Source: an uncultured Alloprevotella sp. (GTDB lineage Bacteria; Bacteroidota; Bacteroidia; Bacteroidales; Bacteroidaceae). From it: a stretch of 64,000 bases of DNA. The stretch's first letter is position 1, and every line of letters begins with the position of its first letter. The position numbers and the translations under genes are program-made. The notes under the pieces were generated by a model, which made no database searches, was not told the DNA's origin, and saw only the letters and a list, made by a program, of their open reading frames with translations. The stretch is taken from positions 62,001 to 126,000 of the forward strand of contig CALUOQ010000003.1 in assembly GCA_944322325.1 (NCBI GenBank), given 5' to 3'. Shown here one piece after another: positions 7,704 to 16,149 of the stretch.

Positions 7704-10259
7704 TTATTTGTTGAGAAGTACGGTGGCGATGACCGTGGCCAGCGAAACGGTGGTGCTACCGATGCCTACGATCTCCGTGATGCTGGCTCCGCGGCGCTTG
7801 GGTTTGGCCGGTACGAAGATTTCGCAGCCAGGCTGGATGTCCTCGGCGTTGTGGACCTGGGTCACGGTGCCGTTCTGCTGTACGGCAAATACTTTTTTCC
7901 GCTTGGCGCGGGAGTTGTAGCCGCCGGCTTGGTTGATGTAGTAGCTCAGCTTGGCGCCGGGCTGGTAGGACACCGTGTTGGGGTACATGACTTCGCCGCT
8001 GATGGTCACGGTACTGGTGTATTGCGGGATGATGAGGCGGTCGCCCTCTTCGAGGACTACGTCCCACTCCGTGCTGCCTGGATTCTCGATGGCTTTGTCA
8101 AGGTTGATACCGATACTCTGTACGTCGCTGATGTTGATGCTCTTGACGGTGCTGAGACTGTCTATGTTGTCGTCCTTCATCAGGTTCAACAGCGTTTGTC
8201 GTCGCGTCTCGATTTCTGCGAGCGAGAGCTTGCGCTCCAGCCGGGCACCGGGCGCATAGGCTTCGTCCGTGAGACCTCCGGCCGCCTTGACGATGTCGCT
8301 CAGGCGCTGGCCTTTGCTGTCCAGTGTGTAAGTGCCGGGATAGGTGACTTCACCTTCAATCACGATGTGCTGCTGCTCGGAGTATCCGGGGTTCTTACGT
8401 ACGAAAACTTCGTCGAAAGGTTCGAGCACGAAGCCCGGCTCTCCCTCGACGACAAAGCCGTTCTTGAGAGCAAGGGAGTAGGTTTTGGCGATAGATTTGC
8501 TGCTGCTTGTCGCGTGTGCGTCGCGAATGCGTCGCGAGATGTCTATCTTCATGACCGACGCGGCATCGGTGAGACCGCCTGCCTGTAGGATGAAGTCTTC
8601 GATGGTTGTGTTGTCGGCATATTGGTATTCGCCGGGATAGACGACTTCACCGTAAATGGTGAGGGTCCGCTCTTCCTGCGCGTCTTTGAGCGAGGGGATG
8701 AAGATGACGTCCTCGTTGTGCAACGCTACGTCGGGCACGTCGCCCTTCAGGATGCCGTCGATGTCGAGCGAGACGACCTCAAGGGTTCGGTCGGCTTTGC
8801 GGCGGTGCATGACGGCGCGCGCGAGGAATGCGTCCTCGGTGACGCCGTCGACGTGCTCAAGTAACAGGCGGACGGTGTTTATCTTTCCGTCCATTTGGTA
8901 CATGCCGGGGCGTTTGACGGCTCCCTTAATTTCAACCATGTTGCGGAAACGCGGCAGAACGGAGTCGACCGTCAGCGAGTCGCCGTCGGCCAGTTGGAAC
9001 GTGGTGCGGTCGAACTCGTTGATGGTGTAGATGGAGTATTCGCCGCCGTTCTTTCGGATAAGGCGGATGTAGTCCTGGTAAGCATCGCCGGTGAATCCGC
9101 CTGCATATTTAAGCAGTGTGGCGACACTTTCGTTCTTTTTCATTTCATAGAACATGGGACGCTTGACTTTTCCGGCAATGTTGACCAGACAGTCGTAGGG
9201 GCCGACGATGATGACGTCGTTGGACGCAAGGCGGACGTTGCCCTTCAGGCGTCCGTTCAGGATGAAGTCGTAAATGTCGACGGTGCTGATGAGCCGGTTG
9301 TCGCGGTAGACTTTGATGTCGCGCAGGGTACCGATGTCGTTCGTGCCGCCCGCCATGTAGAGGGCATGGAAAACCGTGGCGAACGCGGAGAGCGTGTAGG
9401 TGCCCGGGGCTTCGACTTCCCCCATGACGTTCACGGTGATGGTGCGCGTCTGGCCGACGGTCAGGCGGACTTCTGAATTGACAAAGCGTTTGCCGAGCGT
9501 GGATTTCAGGTGGGCGTTGGCCTCGTCCACGGTCATGCCGCTGACTTGTACCGGCCCGAAACCTTCGATGTCGATTGCCCCTTCGGGCGACACCGTGCTG
9601 GTGATGGTTTTTTGCGAAGCACCCCAGATATCTACGAATACGGCGTCGCCGGGACCGAGGCGGTAATCCGACGGCGTCGCAATGTTCATGTTCGGTTCGA
9701 AAGTCAGCAGTTTTTGGTTGAATATGTTGCGGCCGAAGACCTTTATTCCTTCCTCTTCTTCTCCTTCCGCCATGATTTCGTCGAACCTTTTCAGCGAGTC
9801 CATGAGCACGAAGTCCAGCCCTTCCACGTAGTCGTCTTCTTTCCGCTGCTGGAGCAGGCGGCGCCGGCGCTCACTCATGATGGGCTCGTCCTCCTTTTCC
9901 TGAATGACGCGGCGGCGGTAATTTTCGGAATTCTTGAGCTTGTCATCCCGTTCGTCGCCGTTGTTTTTCCTGAGGCGCTTTTCCGAGGTGCTTTTCCCCG
10001 TGACGTCCTTGGCGCCCAGTATGTCGCCTTTTTGTTCCTTTTCGTATTTTTCTCTTATCCTTCTGATTTGCTGGATATCGACGCCGCGCTGCATCAGTCG
10101 GGTTACGATTTGTTGTTGCGACGTTCCCTTGGCGTTTTCAGTGATAACAAACTCCATGATTTGCTCGTCGGTCATGGAGGACTGGGCGTGCAGTCGTGGC
10201 CACACGGCAAGCAGTAAGAATAAGGAGAGGAGTGTGGCGCGTTTGAAGCAGTGAGTCAT
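7704..10259 (-). CDS. SLBB-domain polysaccharide export protein (Wza-like, very large)
   Basis: 851 aa outer-membrane export protein. It has a signal peptide (1-25), then a charged helical region (about 30-170, rich in Lys/Glu/Arg), then a Poly_export domain (around 190-270, YRLGPGDAVFVDIWG) and a series of SLBB beta-grasp repeats recognised by recurring GxVxxPGxY motifs (GEVEAPGTYTL, GAVKRPGMYQM, GEVVYPGEYQY, GEVTYPGTYTL, GEVMYPNTVSY). A hydrophobic C-terminal helix (TTVSLATVIATVLL) may cross the outer membrane. It is about twice the size of enterobacterial Wza, as is common in Bacteroidetes. Its ATG shares one base with the upstream stop (TGATG), giving tight coupling to the sugar transferase. 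Confidence 0.93.
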   Translation of the reverse strand: MTHCFKRATLLSLFLLLAVWPRLHAQSSMTDEQIMEFVITENAKGTSQQQIVTRLMQRGVDIQQIRRIREKYEKEQKGDILGAKDVTGKSTSEKRLRKNNGDERDDKLKNSENYRRRVIQEKEDEPIMSERRRRLLQQRKEDDYVEGLDFVLMDSLKRFDEIMAEGEEEEGIKVFGRNIFNQKLLTFEPNMNIATPSDYRLGPGDAVFVDIWGASQKTITSTVSPEGAIDIEGFGPVQVSGMTVDEANAHLKSTLGKRFVNSEVRLTVGQTRTITVNVMGEVEAPGTYTLSAFATVFHALYMAGGTNDIGTLRDIKVYRDNRLISTVDIYDFILNGRLKGNVRLASNDVIIVGPYDCLVNIAGKVKRPMFYEMKKNESVATLLKYAGGFTGDAYQDYIRLIRKNGGEYSIYTINEFDRTTFQLADGDSLTVDSVLPRFRNMVEIKGAVKRPGMYQMDGKINTVRLLLEHVDGVTEDAFLARAVMHRRKADRTLEVVSLDIDGILKGDVPDVALHNEDVIFIPSLKDAQEERTLTIYGEVVYPGEYQYADNTTIEDFILQAGGLTDAASVMKIDISRRIRDAHATSSSKSIAKTYSLALKNGFVVEGEPGFVLEPFDEVFVRKNPGYSEQQHIVIEGEVTYPGTYTLDSKGQRLSDIVKAAGGLTDEAYAPGARLERKLSLAEIETRRQTLLNLMKDDNIDSLSTVKSINISDVQSIGINLDKAIENPGSTEWDVVLEEGDRLIIPQYTSTVTISGEVMYPNTVSYQPGAKLSYYINQAGGYNSRAKRKKVFAVQQNGTVTQVHNAEDIQPGCEIFVPAKPKRRGASITEIVGIGSTTVSLATVIATVLLNK

Positions 10260-10936
10260 CAGAATTTTTTTCCGTTAATGATTGAAGTAGTAGTTTTGAT
10301 AAGGATAACAAGGTCGCACCAAAGCGAGCGTGTGCGCAGGTAATTTAAGTCCATCTCTAAGCGTTCCAGCATTTTCTCTACGGTGCTTGTGTATCCGTTG
10401 TAGAGCGTGGCTTCGGAGGTTACCCCCGGACGCATTTTATAAATGTGTACGTAGCGCGGGTCCCTTTCCATGATTTTTTCGATAAAGAATTTTCTTTCCG
10501 GGCGCGGGCCTACCATGGACATGTCGCCGATGAACACGTTCCAAAGCTGTGGCAGTTCGTCGAGGTGGTGTTCGCGCAGGAACTTGCCTATCTTCGTGAG
10601 CCTCTCGTCGTCCTCGCCAGAGGCCAGCCGGGGGCCGTCAAGCTCAGCGTCGAGGCGCATGGTCCGGAATTTGTAGATGTAGAAAGGCTTTCCCTTATAG
10701 CCTATACGTTCTTGCTTAAAGATAATCGGACTTTTCTCCCGGGTCTTGAGGGCCACGTAGATGGCGAGATACGCCGGCGATAACAGAATCATTCCTACGG
10801 CTGAGGCAATGACGTCGAACGCTCTCTTCACGAAACGTTGGGCCGGATTCATTGCATCCACATACTGAATTGGTATTTTTTTTGAGGGCATCCAGTATAT
10901 TGAGTTTAGTATCGTTCGTACTTGTTGGCTGTTCAT
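10259..10936 (-). CDS. Undecaprenyl-phosphate sugar-1-phosphate transferase
   Basis: 225 aa polyprenyl-phosphate hexose-1-phosphate transferase (Bac_transf, WcaJ/WbaP C-terminal type). One N-terminal hydrophobic hairpin (about 37-63, FDVIASAVGMILLSPAYLAI) is followed by the cytoplasmic catalytic part with KFRTMR, LRxxxLDELPQLWNV and GDMSMVGPRPE. It lacks the four N-terminal TM segments of full WcaJ and so is a monotopic minimal enzyme. It starts the exopolysaccharide operon by loading the first sugar phosphate onto undecaprenyl phosphate. A -7 element lies 38 bases upstream. Confidence 0.93.
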   Translation of the reverse strand: MNSQQVRTILNSIYWMPSKKIPIQYVDAMNPAQRFVKRAFDVIASAVGMILLSPAYLAIYVALKTREKSPIIFKQERIGYKGKPFYIYKFRTMRLDAELDGPRLASGEDDERLTKIGKFLREHHLDELPQLWNVFIGDMSMVGPRPERKFFIEKIMERDPRYVHIYKMRPGVTSEATLYNGYTSTVEKMLERLEMDLNYLRTRSLWCDLVILIKTTTSIINGKKF

Positions 10937-10973
10937 ATAGTAATAACCCCGGTCTTAAAATTTTATTGTGCTG

Positions 10974-10981
10974 CAAAGTTA
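10974..10981 (-). promoter_or_regulatory. Promoter -7 element of the exopolysaccharide operon
   Basis: Reads TAACTTTG on the minus strand, fitting TAnnTTTG, 38 bases upstream of the sugar transferase start. No convincing -33 TTTG was found. Confidence 0.5.
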
Positions 10982-11131
10982 AGATATTTTTTTAGGTTGG
11001 AAATTCCTTTCAGTTATATTTGAAGTTCGGATGCTCCGATGGGAAATCGGTATCGAGACGGAAAGATGGTGGAGAGTTGTCGTTATTGTTTTTTTCAGTG
11101 CAGAGAGTGCATCGGTGTCAGGGTTTCTTCG

Positions 11132-11139
11132 TACTTTTG
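11132..11139 (+). promoter_or_regulatory. Promoter -7 element of ssrA
   Basis: TACTTTTG matches TAnnTTTG and ends 13 bases before the mature tmRNA 5' end, leaving room for a short precursor leader removed by RNase P. No clear -33 element. Confidence 0.55.
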
Positions 11140-11152
11140 CACCGCACATGTC

Positions 11153-11545
11153 GGGCCAGACTGGATTTGACAGCGGCAGGAAAGGTGCGCAAGCATGCAG
11201 TGCTTCGGTAGTTTGCACTATAATCTGAGCTATCAAAAATTTAATTGGCGAAAATAAGTACGCTCTCGCTGCTTAATCGAAGTACAGTAGATTGGCTTTA
11301 TCCTTTTACTAGGTAAGAGGACGAGACATCACTCAAAAGCTGTGGTTCCGAAGCGTTTTGAATCAGTGGTGCAGTAAAATCGGAAATAGCTTTTGCCGGC
11401 CTCGCGGTGAAGGTGAAGTTTAAGAGGATAAGGTGCGGGTTGGTGGCTCCGGTCTTGCTCGCGCTCGAAAACGAAGGCGGAGATAAGCATGTAGAAAACG
11501 TATTGTTTCGCCGTTTGGACGAGGGTTCGAACCCCTCCTGGTCCA
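11153..11545 (+). ncRNA. ssrA: Transfer-messenger RNA (tmRNA, ssrA)
   Basis: One-piece tmRNA that rescues stalled ribosomes. The acceptor stem pairs GGGCCAG (11153-11159) with CTGGTCC (11538-11544), seven pairs with one G-U, and the discriminator A is at 11545; CCA is not encoded. The T arm GAGGG-TTCGAAC-CCCTC is at 11521-11537. The D-loop-like 5' part CTGGATTTGACAGC is the family hallmark. The tag frame at 11247-11276 reads GGC GAA AAT AAG TAC GCT CTC GCT GCT TAA, that is GENKYALAA, very close to the Bacteroides tag GETNYALAA. An antisense open frame across the 3' half is spurious. It stands alone between two divergent minus-strand operons and has its own terminator. Confidence 0.97.
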
Positions 11546-11577
11546 CGCGGGATTTCTTTAAGCCCGTGTGAGGTTTT

Positions 11578-11636
11578 GATGTGGGGATAAGGTGATACGC
11601 GCAGGCGTGGACTCCTTATCCCCGCATCGTTTTTTT
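11578..11636 (+). terminator. Terminator of ssrA
   Basis: Stem 11578-11592 with 11614-11628 (GGGGATAAGG core, 15 pairs including one G-U), followed by TTTTTTT at 11630-11636 on the plus strand. Confidence 0.9.
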
Positions 11637-11668
11637 GTGTCTGTTTGCTGATAGTTGGTCCGGTGGCG

Positions 11669-13882
11669 TCAGTTGTGGAACGTCCAAGAGATGCCGAATT
11701 TTATGGTCATCGGGTTGATGGGATAGTGGGGGACGAGGAAGGAACGGCCGGTCATGAACGTTTCGTTGATGTGCGAGGCCATCACGTAGAAGCGGCATTT
11801 CGACAGATGGAAGTTGGCATAGACGTTCATGATGGGGTAATTGCCTACCTTGACGCGCTCACCTTCAGGATTTTGCGTAGCGAACATACCTGTGAGCGGG
11901 GAGTAGTTAGGAGCGTAGTACTCCGTGAAATAGCGTGCGTCGGCGCCGAACTCCACGCCCAGCACCTTAGCGATGCGGAAGGACAGATAGAGGTTCGTGT
12001 ATCCGGTGAAAGCGGGTACGGGAAGAACGTCCTGATTGGAGCTGGCTTGGTAGGCCAGTTCGCTGTCCCAGTGCAGGATGCCAAGTTTGAACTTTTGGCG
12101 GAGCACGGCGGAGAAGAGCTGAATGTTGCCGCTGTGCTGGCGCACGCCTACGCTGTGGCGGAAGGTCGAGATGCTCTCGTTGTTGACGATAGGGGTGCTC
12201 AGGGCCGAGAAGTAGGTATAGTTCTGTAGCGTCTCCATGTTGACGCTCAGCGTGGTGCCCTTGTACTGTAGGTCGCCGCCGACGCGCGTGCTGAACACGT
12301 CGTTCAGCCCCGCATTGTCCCACCAGGCAAACTGCGAGTGGAAGTGCTCGTAGTAGAACGAAGGCCGTTCGTTGGCAATGCGGCCGCGGGCCCGGATGCG
12401 GAGGGTGTCCTTGAAAAGGGGGATGTCGAAGTCGAGGTGTCCCTCGGCGTTGAAGATGCCCCAATGGTCGCCCGTGGTGGTCACCTCGCCCAGCAGGTCG
12501 TAGTGGAAGATGCGCCCCTGCCGCTTCATGAGCTGCGCCCCGAGTGTGAAGTAGTTGCGCACGTATTTCTGGTTGTTGAGCGTGAAGGGACCGTGCTGTT
12601 GCGCCCACGTGACGCCGGGGACGGAGTCCTGTAGCGTATAGCGCTCGAACTCGTGCATGGCGTAGAGGCGCAGGCCCGACTTGACCCACGAGTTGAAGCC
12701 TTCGTGAAGCTCGACGGCCAGCGTGTTGGCCACGCGCAGGAAGTCTGTGCGGTTTACGGACGAGTCGCCCGGCAGGAAGCGCTCGGTGAAAAAGTCGTTG
12801 GGGTCGTCGTTGATGGTCAGTTTCCGGTTGTTCTGGTTGATTTCGAGCGTGTGTATGAAGCTCGTCACGGGGATATATTCCGTCCGCAAGCCGGCAGTGT
12901 CTGTCAGCGTGCTGTCAGGCAGTGCGGCGGCAAGGGCGGTTTGGGCGCTGTCGGCGGGCAGGCTGTCGGTGGCGGCGGCGAAGGCCAGTTTGCCGCCGAG
13001 GTCGCTGTGGTCCAGTTTGATGACGTTTCCTTCCTTGTCGGTCGTGCGGTTGAAGCCCAAGCTGTAACGGTGTGTCACGTAGAGCGTGTTCACGTTCAGG
13101 CGGTTCCACACTTTCGACAGGCGTGTAGGCATGTCGGCCGTCCCGTAGCGCGTGGGGAACGCTTCGGGGTGGGTGATGTAGGTGTCGTTCTCGATTCCGC
13201 CGTTCTCCCTTGTCTTCAAGTGATTCGCCGAGTAGTAGGCGTGCATCTGGTACCGGCGGCCGATGTAGGAGCCGAAGAGGGTACCGCCGAAGTGGGCCGT
13301 CGACTGGTTGGCGTAATAGCCTCGCCCGTAGAGGTAGTCGAGGTCGAACCCGACGCCGAGGCGTTTGTTGACGTTGGTGGCGAAGTAAGCGTGGATGCGG
13401 TCCTCGCCGTTGGTGCGGTTGCCGCATTTGTCGTAGGTGATGTTCGTCACCGGCGACTTGGTGTTGAAGTAAAGCATCTCGCCCGGCGATTTCAGGAAGA
13501 AGTCGTAGGGCTGTGCGAAGATGAAGGAGGCGTGCGTGATGCGGTTGTCGCGGTTGAAGTAGAGGCGGTCGATGCGCGGGGCGCCCATGTTGCCCAGGAA
13601 GTTGTAGCTACCCGTGGGTCCGTCCGTCAGGTTGTGGTTCTGAAAGAGGTGCGGCAGCGTGTCGGGTTGGGCGGGAATGACGTCGCCGAAGCGCGGGTCG
13701 ACGCGCCATACGTAGTAGCCCACGGGGAGATTGGTCCGCACGGAGTCGGCGTTGGGGTTGGATCCCGTCCGGGCGCCCGACGAATTGGTGGCGAAGCTCC
13801 CGTTGTCGGTCAGTACGCGCTGAGCGTACGCAGCGGCTGCGGCGTACACGACAAGGAGCAGGGTGAGGAACATTTTTCTCAT
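11669..13882 (-). CDS. Putative porin (Bacteroidetes family)
   Basis: About 737 aa outer-membrane protein of the Bacteroidetes 'putative porin' family. The signal peptide is about residues 1-21 (MFLTLLLVVYAAAAAYAQ after MRK). It begins with the conserved DPRFGDVIPAQPDTLPHLFQ region and then alternating beta-strand segments to the end (KFGISWTFHN). The longer frame to 13891 overlaps the -7 element, so the start is 13882 or the next ATG at 13873; the basic MRK favours 13882. It has no operon partner: ssrA lies downstream on the other strand. The cargo is unknown. Confidence 0.82.
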   Translation of the reverse strand: MRKMFLTLLLVVYAAAAAYAQRVLTDNGSFATNSSGARTGSNPNADSVRTNLPVGYYVWRVDPRFGDVIPAQPDTLPHLFQNHNLTDGPTGSYNFLGNMGAPRIDRLYFNRDNRITHASFIFAQPYDFFLKSPGEMLYFNTKSPVTNITYDKCGNRTNGEDRIHAYFATNVNKRLGVGFDLDYLYGRGYYANQSTAHFGGTLFGSYIGRRYQMHAYYSANHLKTRENGGIENDTYITHPEAFPTRYGTADMPTRLSKVWNRLNVNTLYVTHRYSLGFNRTTDKEGNVIKLDHSDLGGKLAFAAATDSLPADSAQTALAAALPDSTLTDTAGLRTEYIPVTSFIHTLEINQNNRKLTINDDPNDFFTERFLPGDSSVNRTDFLRVANTLAVELHEGFNSWVKSGLRLYAMHEFERYTLQDSVPGVTWAQQHGPFTLNNQKYVRNYFTLGAQLMKRQGRIFHYDLLGEVTTTGDHWGIFNAEGHLDFDIPLFKDTLRIRARGRIANERPSFYYEHFHSQFAWWDNAGLNDVFSTRVGGDLQYKGTTLSVNMETLQNYTYFSALSTPIVNNESISTFRHSVGVRQHSGNIQLFSAVLRQKFKLGILHWDSELAYQASSNQDVLPVPAFTGYTNLYLSFRIAKVLGVEFGADARYFTEYYAPNYSPLTGMFATQNPEGERVKVGNYPIMNVYANFHLSKCRFYVMASHINETFMTGRSFLVPHYPINPMTIKFGISWTFHN

Positions 13883-13888
13883 GCGCGG

Positions 13889-13896
13889 CAAAGTTA
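13889..13896 (-). promoter_or_regulatory. Promoter -7 element of the porin gene
   Basis: TAACTTTG on the minus strand, only 6 bases upstream of the ATG at 13882, implying a very short leader or use of the ATG at 13873. Confidence 0.5.
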
Positions 13897-14293
13897 CAAC
13901 AATTTGTGTAAGTGGCCGCAGTGAGGCTGTACCGATGTCGCGTGGTGCGTGAATTTAGCGCCGGAGTGTGGCCGGGCGGCAGGGCGGTTTTGTTTCTTGC
14001 GCGGACGGAGCGTCTGTAAAAGCGCCCTCCCGGCCAAAAGGACTCGGGTGGGCGCTGTTGTGTGACAGTCGTCGAGCGGGTGTCTTGGTCTTGCGTGGTG
14101 CAGGGCGTACGGGGTGAGTTCTTCACACGGCCATTGGCTTTCCGCCGACTTGGCTGGACGTGAGACGCCTTAGCCTGCCGATGGCGCCGAGGACGGCTTC
14201 GTGGAAGATAGAGATCATAACGCGCACTATTTGTGGCCGTTCGGCATTGTCATGTGCGGTTGCGATGTAGTCAACGGGCTCGGCGTGAGCGGC
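13897..14293. other. Intergenic stretch of about 400 bases
   Basis: No convincing gene. It holds a hairpin at 14022-14055 (GCGCCC and CCCG paired with CGGG and GGGCGC around a T-T mismatch) followed by TTTTAC on the minus strand, which may end transcripts of the M56 gene. A 31-codon minus-strand frame at 14123-14218 is the only small ORF worth noting and is unsupported. Confidence 0.5.
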
Positions 14294-15475
14294 TTATTTT
14301 TCCAAAATAATCTCGATGACGACTTTGTCGGTATCCAGAATTTCTTTGGCGGCTTTCTCTTTCAGTACGATGACCTGGCGGATGGGGCAGGTGCTCCATT
14401 CGTTCGGGTTGACAAGAGTCTGGAGAGCAGGCACCGAGTCATTAATCGTTATGAATTTGTAGCGTTTCATGTCGGTCGTGCCGACTTTCTTGCCGTCAAT
14501 GATGTAGAGGGTATCGACCGGGCTGGTGGGTGTCAGGCTTGCAGCCGGTAAAGGCCGGGGCGTGACGGATGATTCGGCAGCGGGGTGAGCCATGGCGGTG
14601 AGGGCCAAGGTCGCGGGCAGGGCCAGCCATAGGGCGCGCAGTCGGCGCAACGGGCGGGATTGTGGTTTGTACATCATTTTGAGTCTTGTTTTTAAGGGTG
14701 AGTAATTCCAGCCGGCAGCGGCGGGCTGCAGTCCCGCGTGCGTGGCTTTGCGTATCAGGAGTACCGGGTACTTGTTTTTGTCAATGTCTTGGTTGAGTGC
14801 GTAGCGGTCGGCCTCATATTCGTGTACGGCTTTGAGTTCGCGCAGCAGGAGCCACGCTACGGGGTTGAACCACTGGAGACGCACGGCGATGTCGCAGACG
14901 AGACGGTCCCAGGTGTGGTGCAGGCGGACGTGTCCTTCCTCGTGAGCCAGCAGAAGGCTGCCGTCGGCTTGCAGGTCGGCCGGGCTGATGATGACCCAGT
15001 GCATCCAGCTGACGGGCGAAGGGACGCGGTCGTTCAGGACGATGCGGCAGCCGCGGCGGGAGCCGGCGTCCTGTCCGTCCCGCACGAGGCGGGTAAAGGC
15101 GGCGAGGCTCAGTGCGTATCGGCTTAGCGCCGCGGCGGCGCCCAACGCCCAAAGACATAAACCACAGGCGGCCCATGGCGGGGTGCTGGCGGGTGGGGCG
15201 GAAAGTGGCTGGCCGTTTGTAGGCGTGGTTGATTCCTGGAGCGAGGGTGGGGCTGAAGGTGTAGAGCGTTTCAGTGCGGCGAGCCAGTCGGGTAGGGGCG
15301 GACGCTCAAGGCGGGCAGCCGCGAGCGGAAGGAGGAGGCTTGTGAGGACGATGCCCGTCAGCACAACGCGTTTCAGGCGGTGAAAGGTTTCGCCCCGCAG
15401 CGTGATGGCGTAGCCCGCGTAGAGCAGAGCGAGTGTCGCTGCGCTGCCGGCCAGGTAGTACGCGTAGCCTTCCAT
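14294..15475 (-). CDS. M56 family membrane metallopeptidase (BlaR1-like)
   Basis: 393 aa. Three or four N-terminal TM segments surround a cytoplasmic zinc peptidase domain with the HExxH motif LLLAHEEGHVRLHH near residue 178. A further TM lies near 280 (LWLALPATLALTAMA), followed by a periplasmic tail of about 100 residues containing TLYIIDGKKVGTTDMKRY, similar to the TonB-plug-like tails seen on Bacteroidetes M56 proteins. There is no penicillin-binding sensor domain, so the signal is not obviously a beta-lactam. It begins 4 bases after the blaI stop. The family partner is a BlaI repressor, which the peptidase helps inactivate. Confidence 0.9.
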   Translation of the reverse strand: MEGYAYYLAGSAATLALLYAGYAITLRGETFHRLKRVVLTGIVLTSLLLPLAAARLERPPLPDWLAALKRSTPSAPPSLQESTTPTNGQPLSAPPASTPPWAACGLCLWALGAAAALSRYALSLAAFTRLVRDGQDAGSRRGCRIVLNDRVPSPVSWMHWVIISPADLQADGSLLLAHEEGHVRLHHTWDRLVCDIAVRLQWFNPVAWLLLRELKAVHEYEADRYALNQDIDKNKYPVLLIRKATHAGLQPAAAGWNYSPLKTRLKMMYKPQSRPLRRLRALWLALPATLALTAMAHPAAESSVTPRPLPAASLTPTSPVDTLYIIDGKKVGTTDMKRYKFITINDSVPALQTLVNPNEWSTCPIRQVIVLKEKAAKEILDTDKVVIEIILEK

Positions 15476-15479
15476 AACG

Positions 15480-15845
15480 TCAGGCCTTGTTGTGGCTACG
15501 CAGTTCGTCGAGCACGTCGAGCAGTTCCTGCTCGGTGAGTTTTTCCTCGCTGACGAAGGCGGACACGACGTCGCGGTAGGAGTGGCCGTAGTAGCGGTCG
15601 ATGAGGTCGGCGGTCTTCAGGCGGCGGTAGTCGGTGGGACTGAGCGTGGGTTCGTACCAGTAGCCACGCCCCCAGGGGCGGTGGGTGAGGTAGCCCTTGC
15701 GTTCGAGGGATTGAAACATGGTGGCCACGGTGTTGACGTGGGGTTTCGGGTCGGGGTAGACGGCGACGAGGTCCTTGGGGAAAGTGGCGCCGGTTTTCCA
15801 GATAAGTTCGAGGACTTCTTCCTCCTTGGCAGTAAGTTTTTCCAT
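15480..15845 (-). CDS. BlaI/MecI/CopY family repressor
   Basis: 121 aa winged-helix repressor. The N-terminal DNA-binding part (about 1-75) has LTAKEEEVLELIWKTGATFP and HVNTVATMFQSLERKGYL, the recognition helix pattern of Penicillinase_R, and the C-terminal helices (80-121) serve dimerisation and cleavage. It forms a two-gene operon with the M56 peptidase. A perfect 7-bp inverted repeat next to its promoter (15878-15895) is the likely autoregulatory operator. Confidence 0.93.
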   Translation of the reverse strand: MEKLTAKEEEVLELIWKTGATFPKDLVAVYPDPKPHVNTVATMFQSLERKGYLTHRPWGRGYWYEPTLSPTDYRRLKTADLIDRYYGHSYRDVVSAFVSEEKLTEQELLDVLDELRSHNKA

Positions 15846-15869
15846 AACGTTGAGGTTGGGTTACGGAGG

Positions 15870-15895
15870 CAAAGATACAACTAATGCTTTAGTTG
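15870..15895 (-). promoter_or_regulatory. blaI promoter -7 box with adjoining operator-like palindrome
   Basis: TATCTTTG on the minus strand (15870-15877) directly abuts the inverted repeat CAACTAA-TGCT-TTAGTTG (15878-15895). The palindrome fills the -7/-33 spacer, where bound repressor would block RNA polymerase. A related half-site TTTTAGTC is at about 15926. Confidence 0.65.
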
Positions 15896-16029
15896 AACAA
15901 GCGATTGCCCTATTTTTAACGATTGTTTTAGTCAAAAAAGTATTGGTGTGGCCTCCGAGGACGGCTGAGCCGCGGATGGCGGCGTGCTGTGCCGGGCGGG
16001 AACGGACGGGAGCAGCGTCAGGAAAAACA

Positions 16030-16122
16030 AGTACTACGATAGAAAATCCTGTCGCTGCGATAGGAAAAACGGGGACTACGATAGGATTTCTTAGGACTAC
16101 ACTTGTGATTGTGGGTGTAGTC
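16030..16122 (-). repeat. 21-nt periodic intergenic repeat, locus A
   Basis: Read on the minus strand, four units follow each other at exactly 21 bases: AAGTGTAGTCC..., TATCGTAGTCC..., TATCGCAGCGA... and TATCGTAGTAC..., with GACTAC-equivalent positions at plus coordinates 16095, 16074, 16053 and 16032. An inverted copy, GTGTAGTCC at 16115-16123, pairs with GGACTAC at 16094-16100 to form a hairpin. It lies 27 bases downstream of a GT2 stop. Related loci are near 22054, 36703, 44628 and 54474. Confidence 0.75.
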
Positions 16123-16149
16123 CCTGTGTGTCCTGTCGTGCGGGTGCTG

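Noticed and set aside
11298-11546. Minus-strand 82-codon frame (MDQEGFEPSSKRR...)
   Set aside because: It is antisense to the tmRNA 3' half; its first residues come from the T arm, a classic mis-annotation.
14123-14218. 31-residue small ORF on the minus strand (MISIFHEAVLGAIGRLRR...)
   Set aside because: No promoter, ribosome site or homologue can be shown; kept only as a note.
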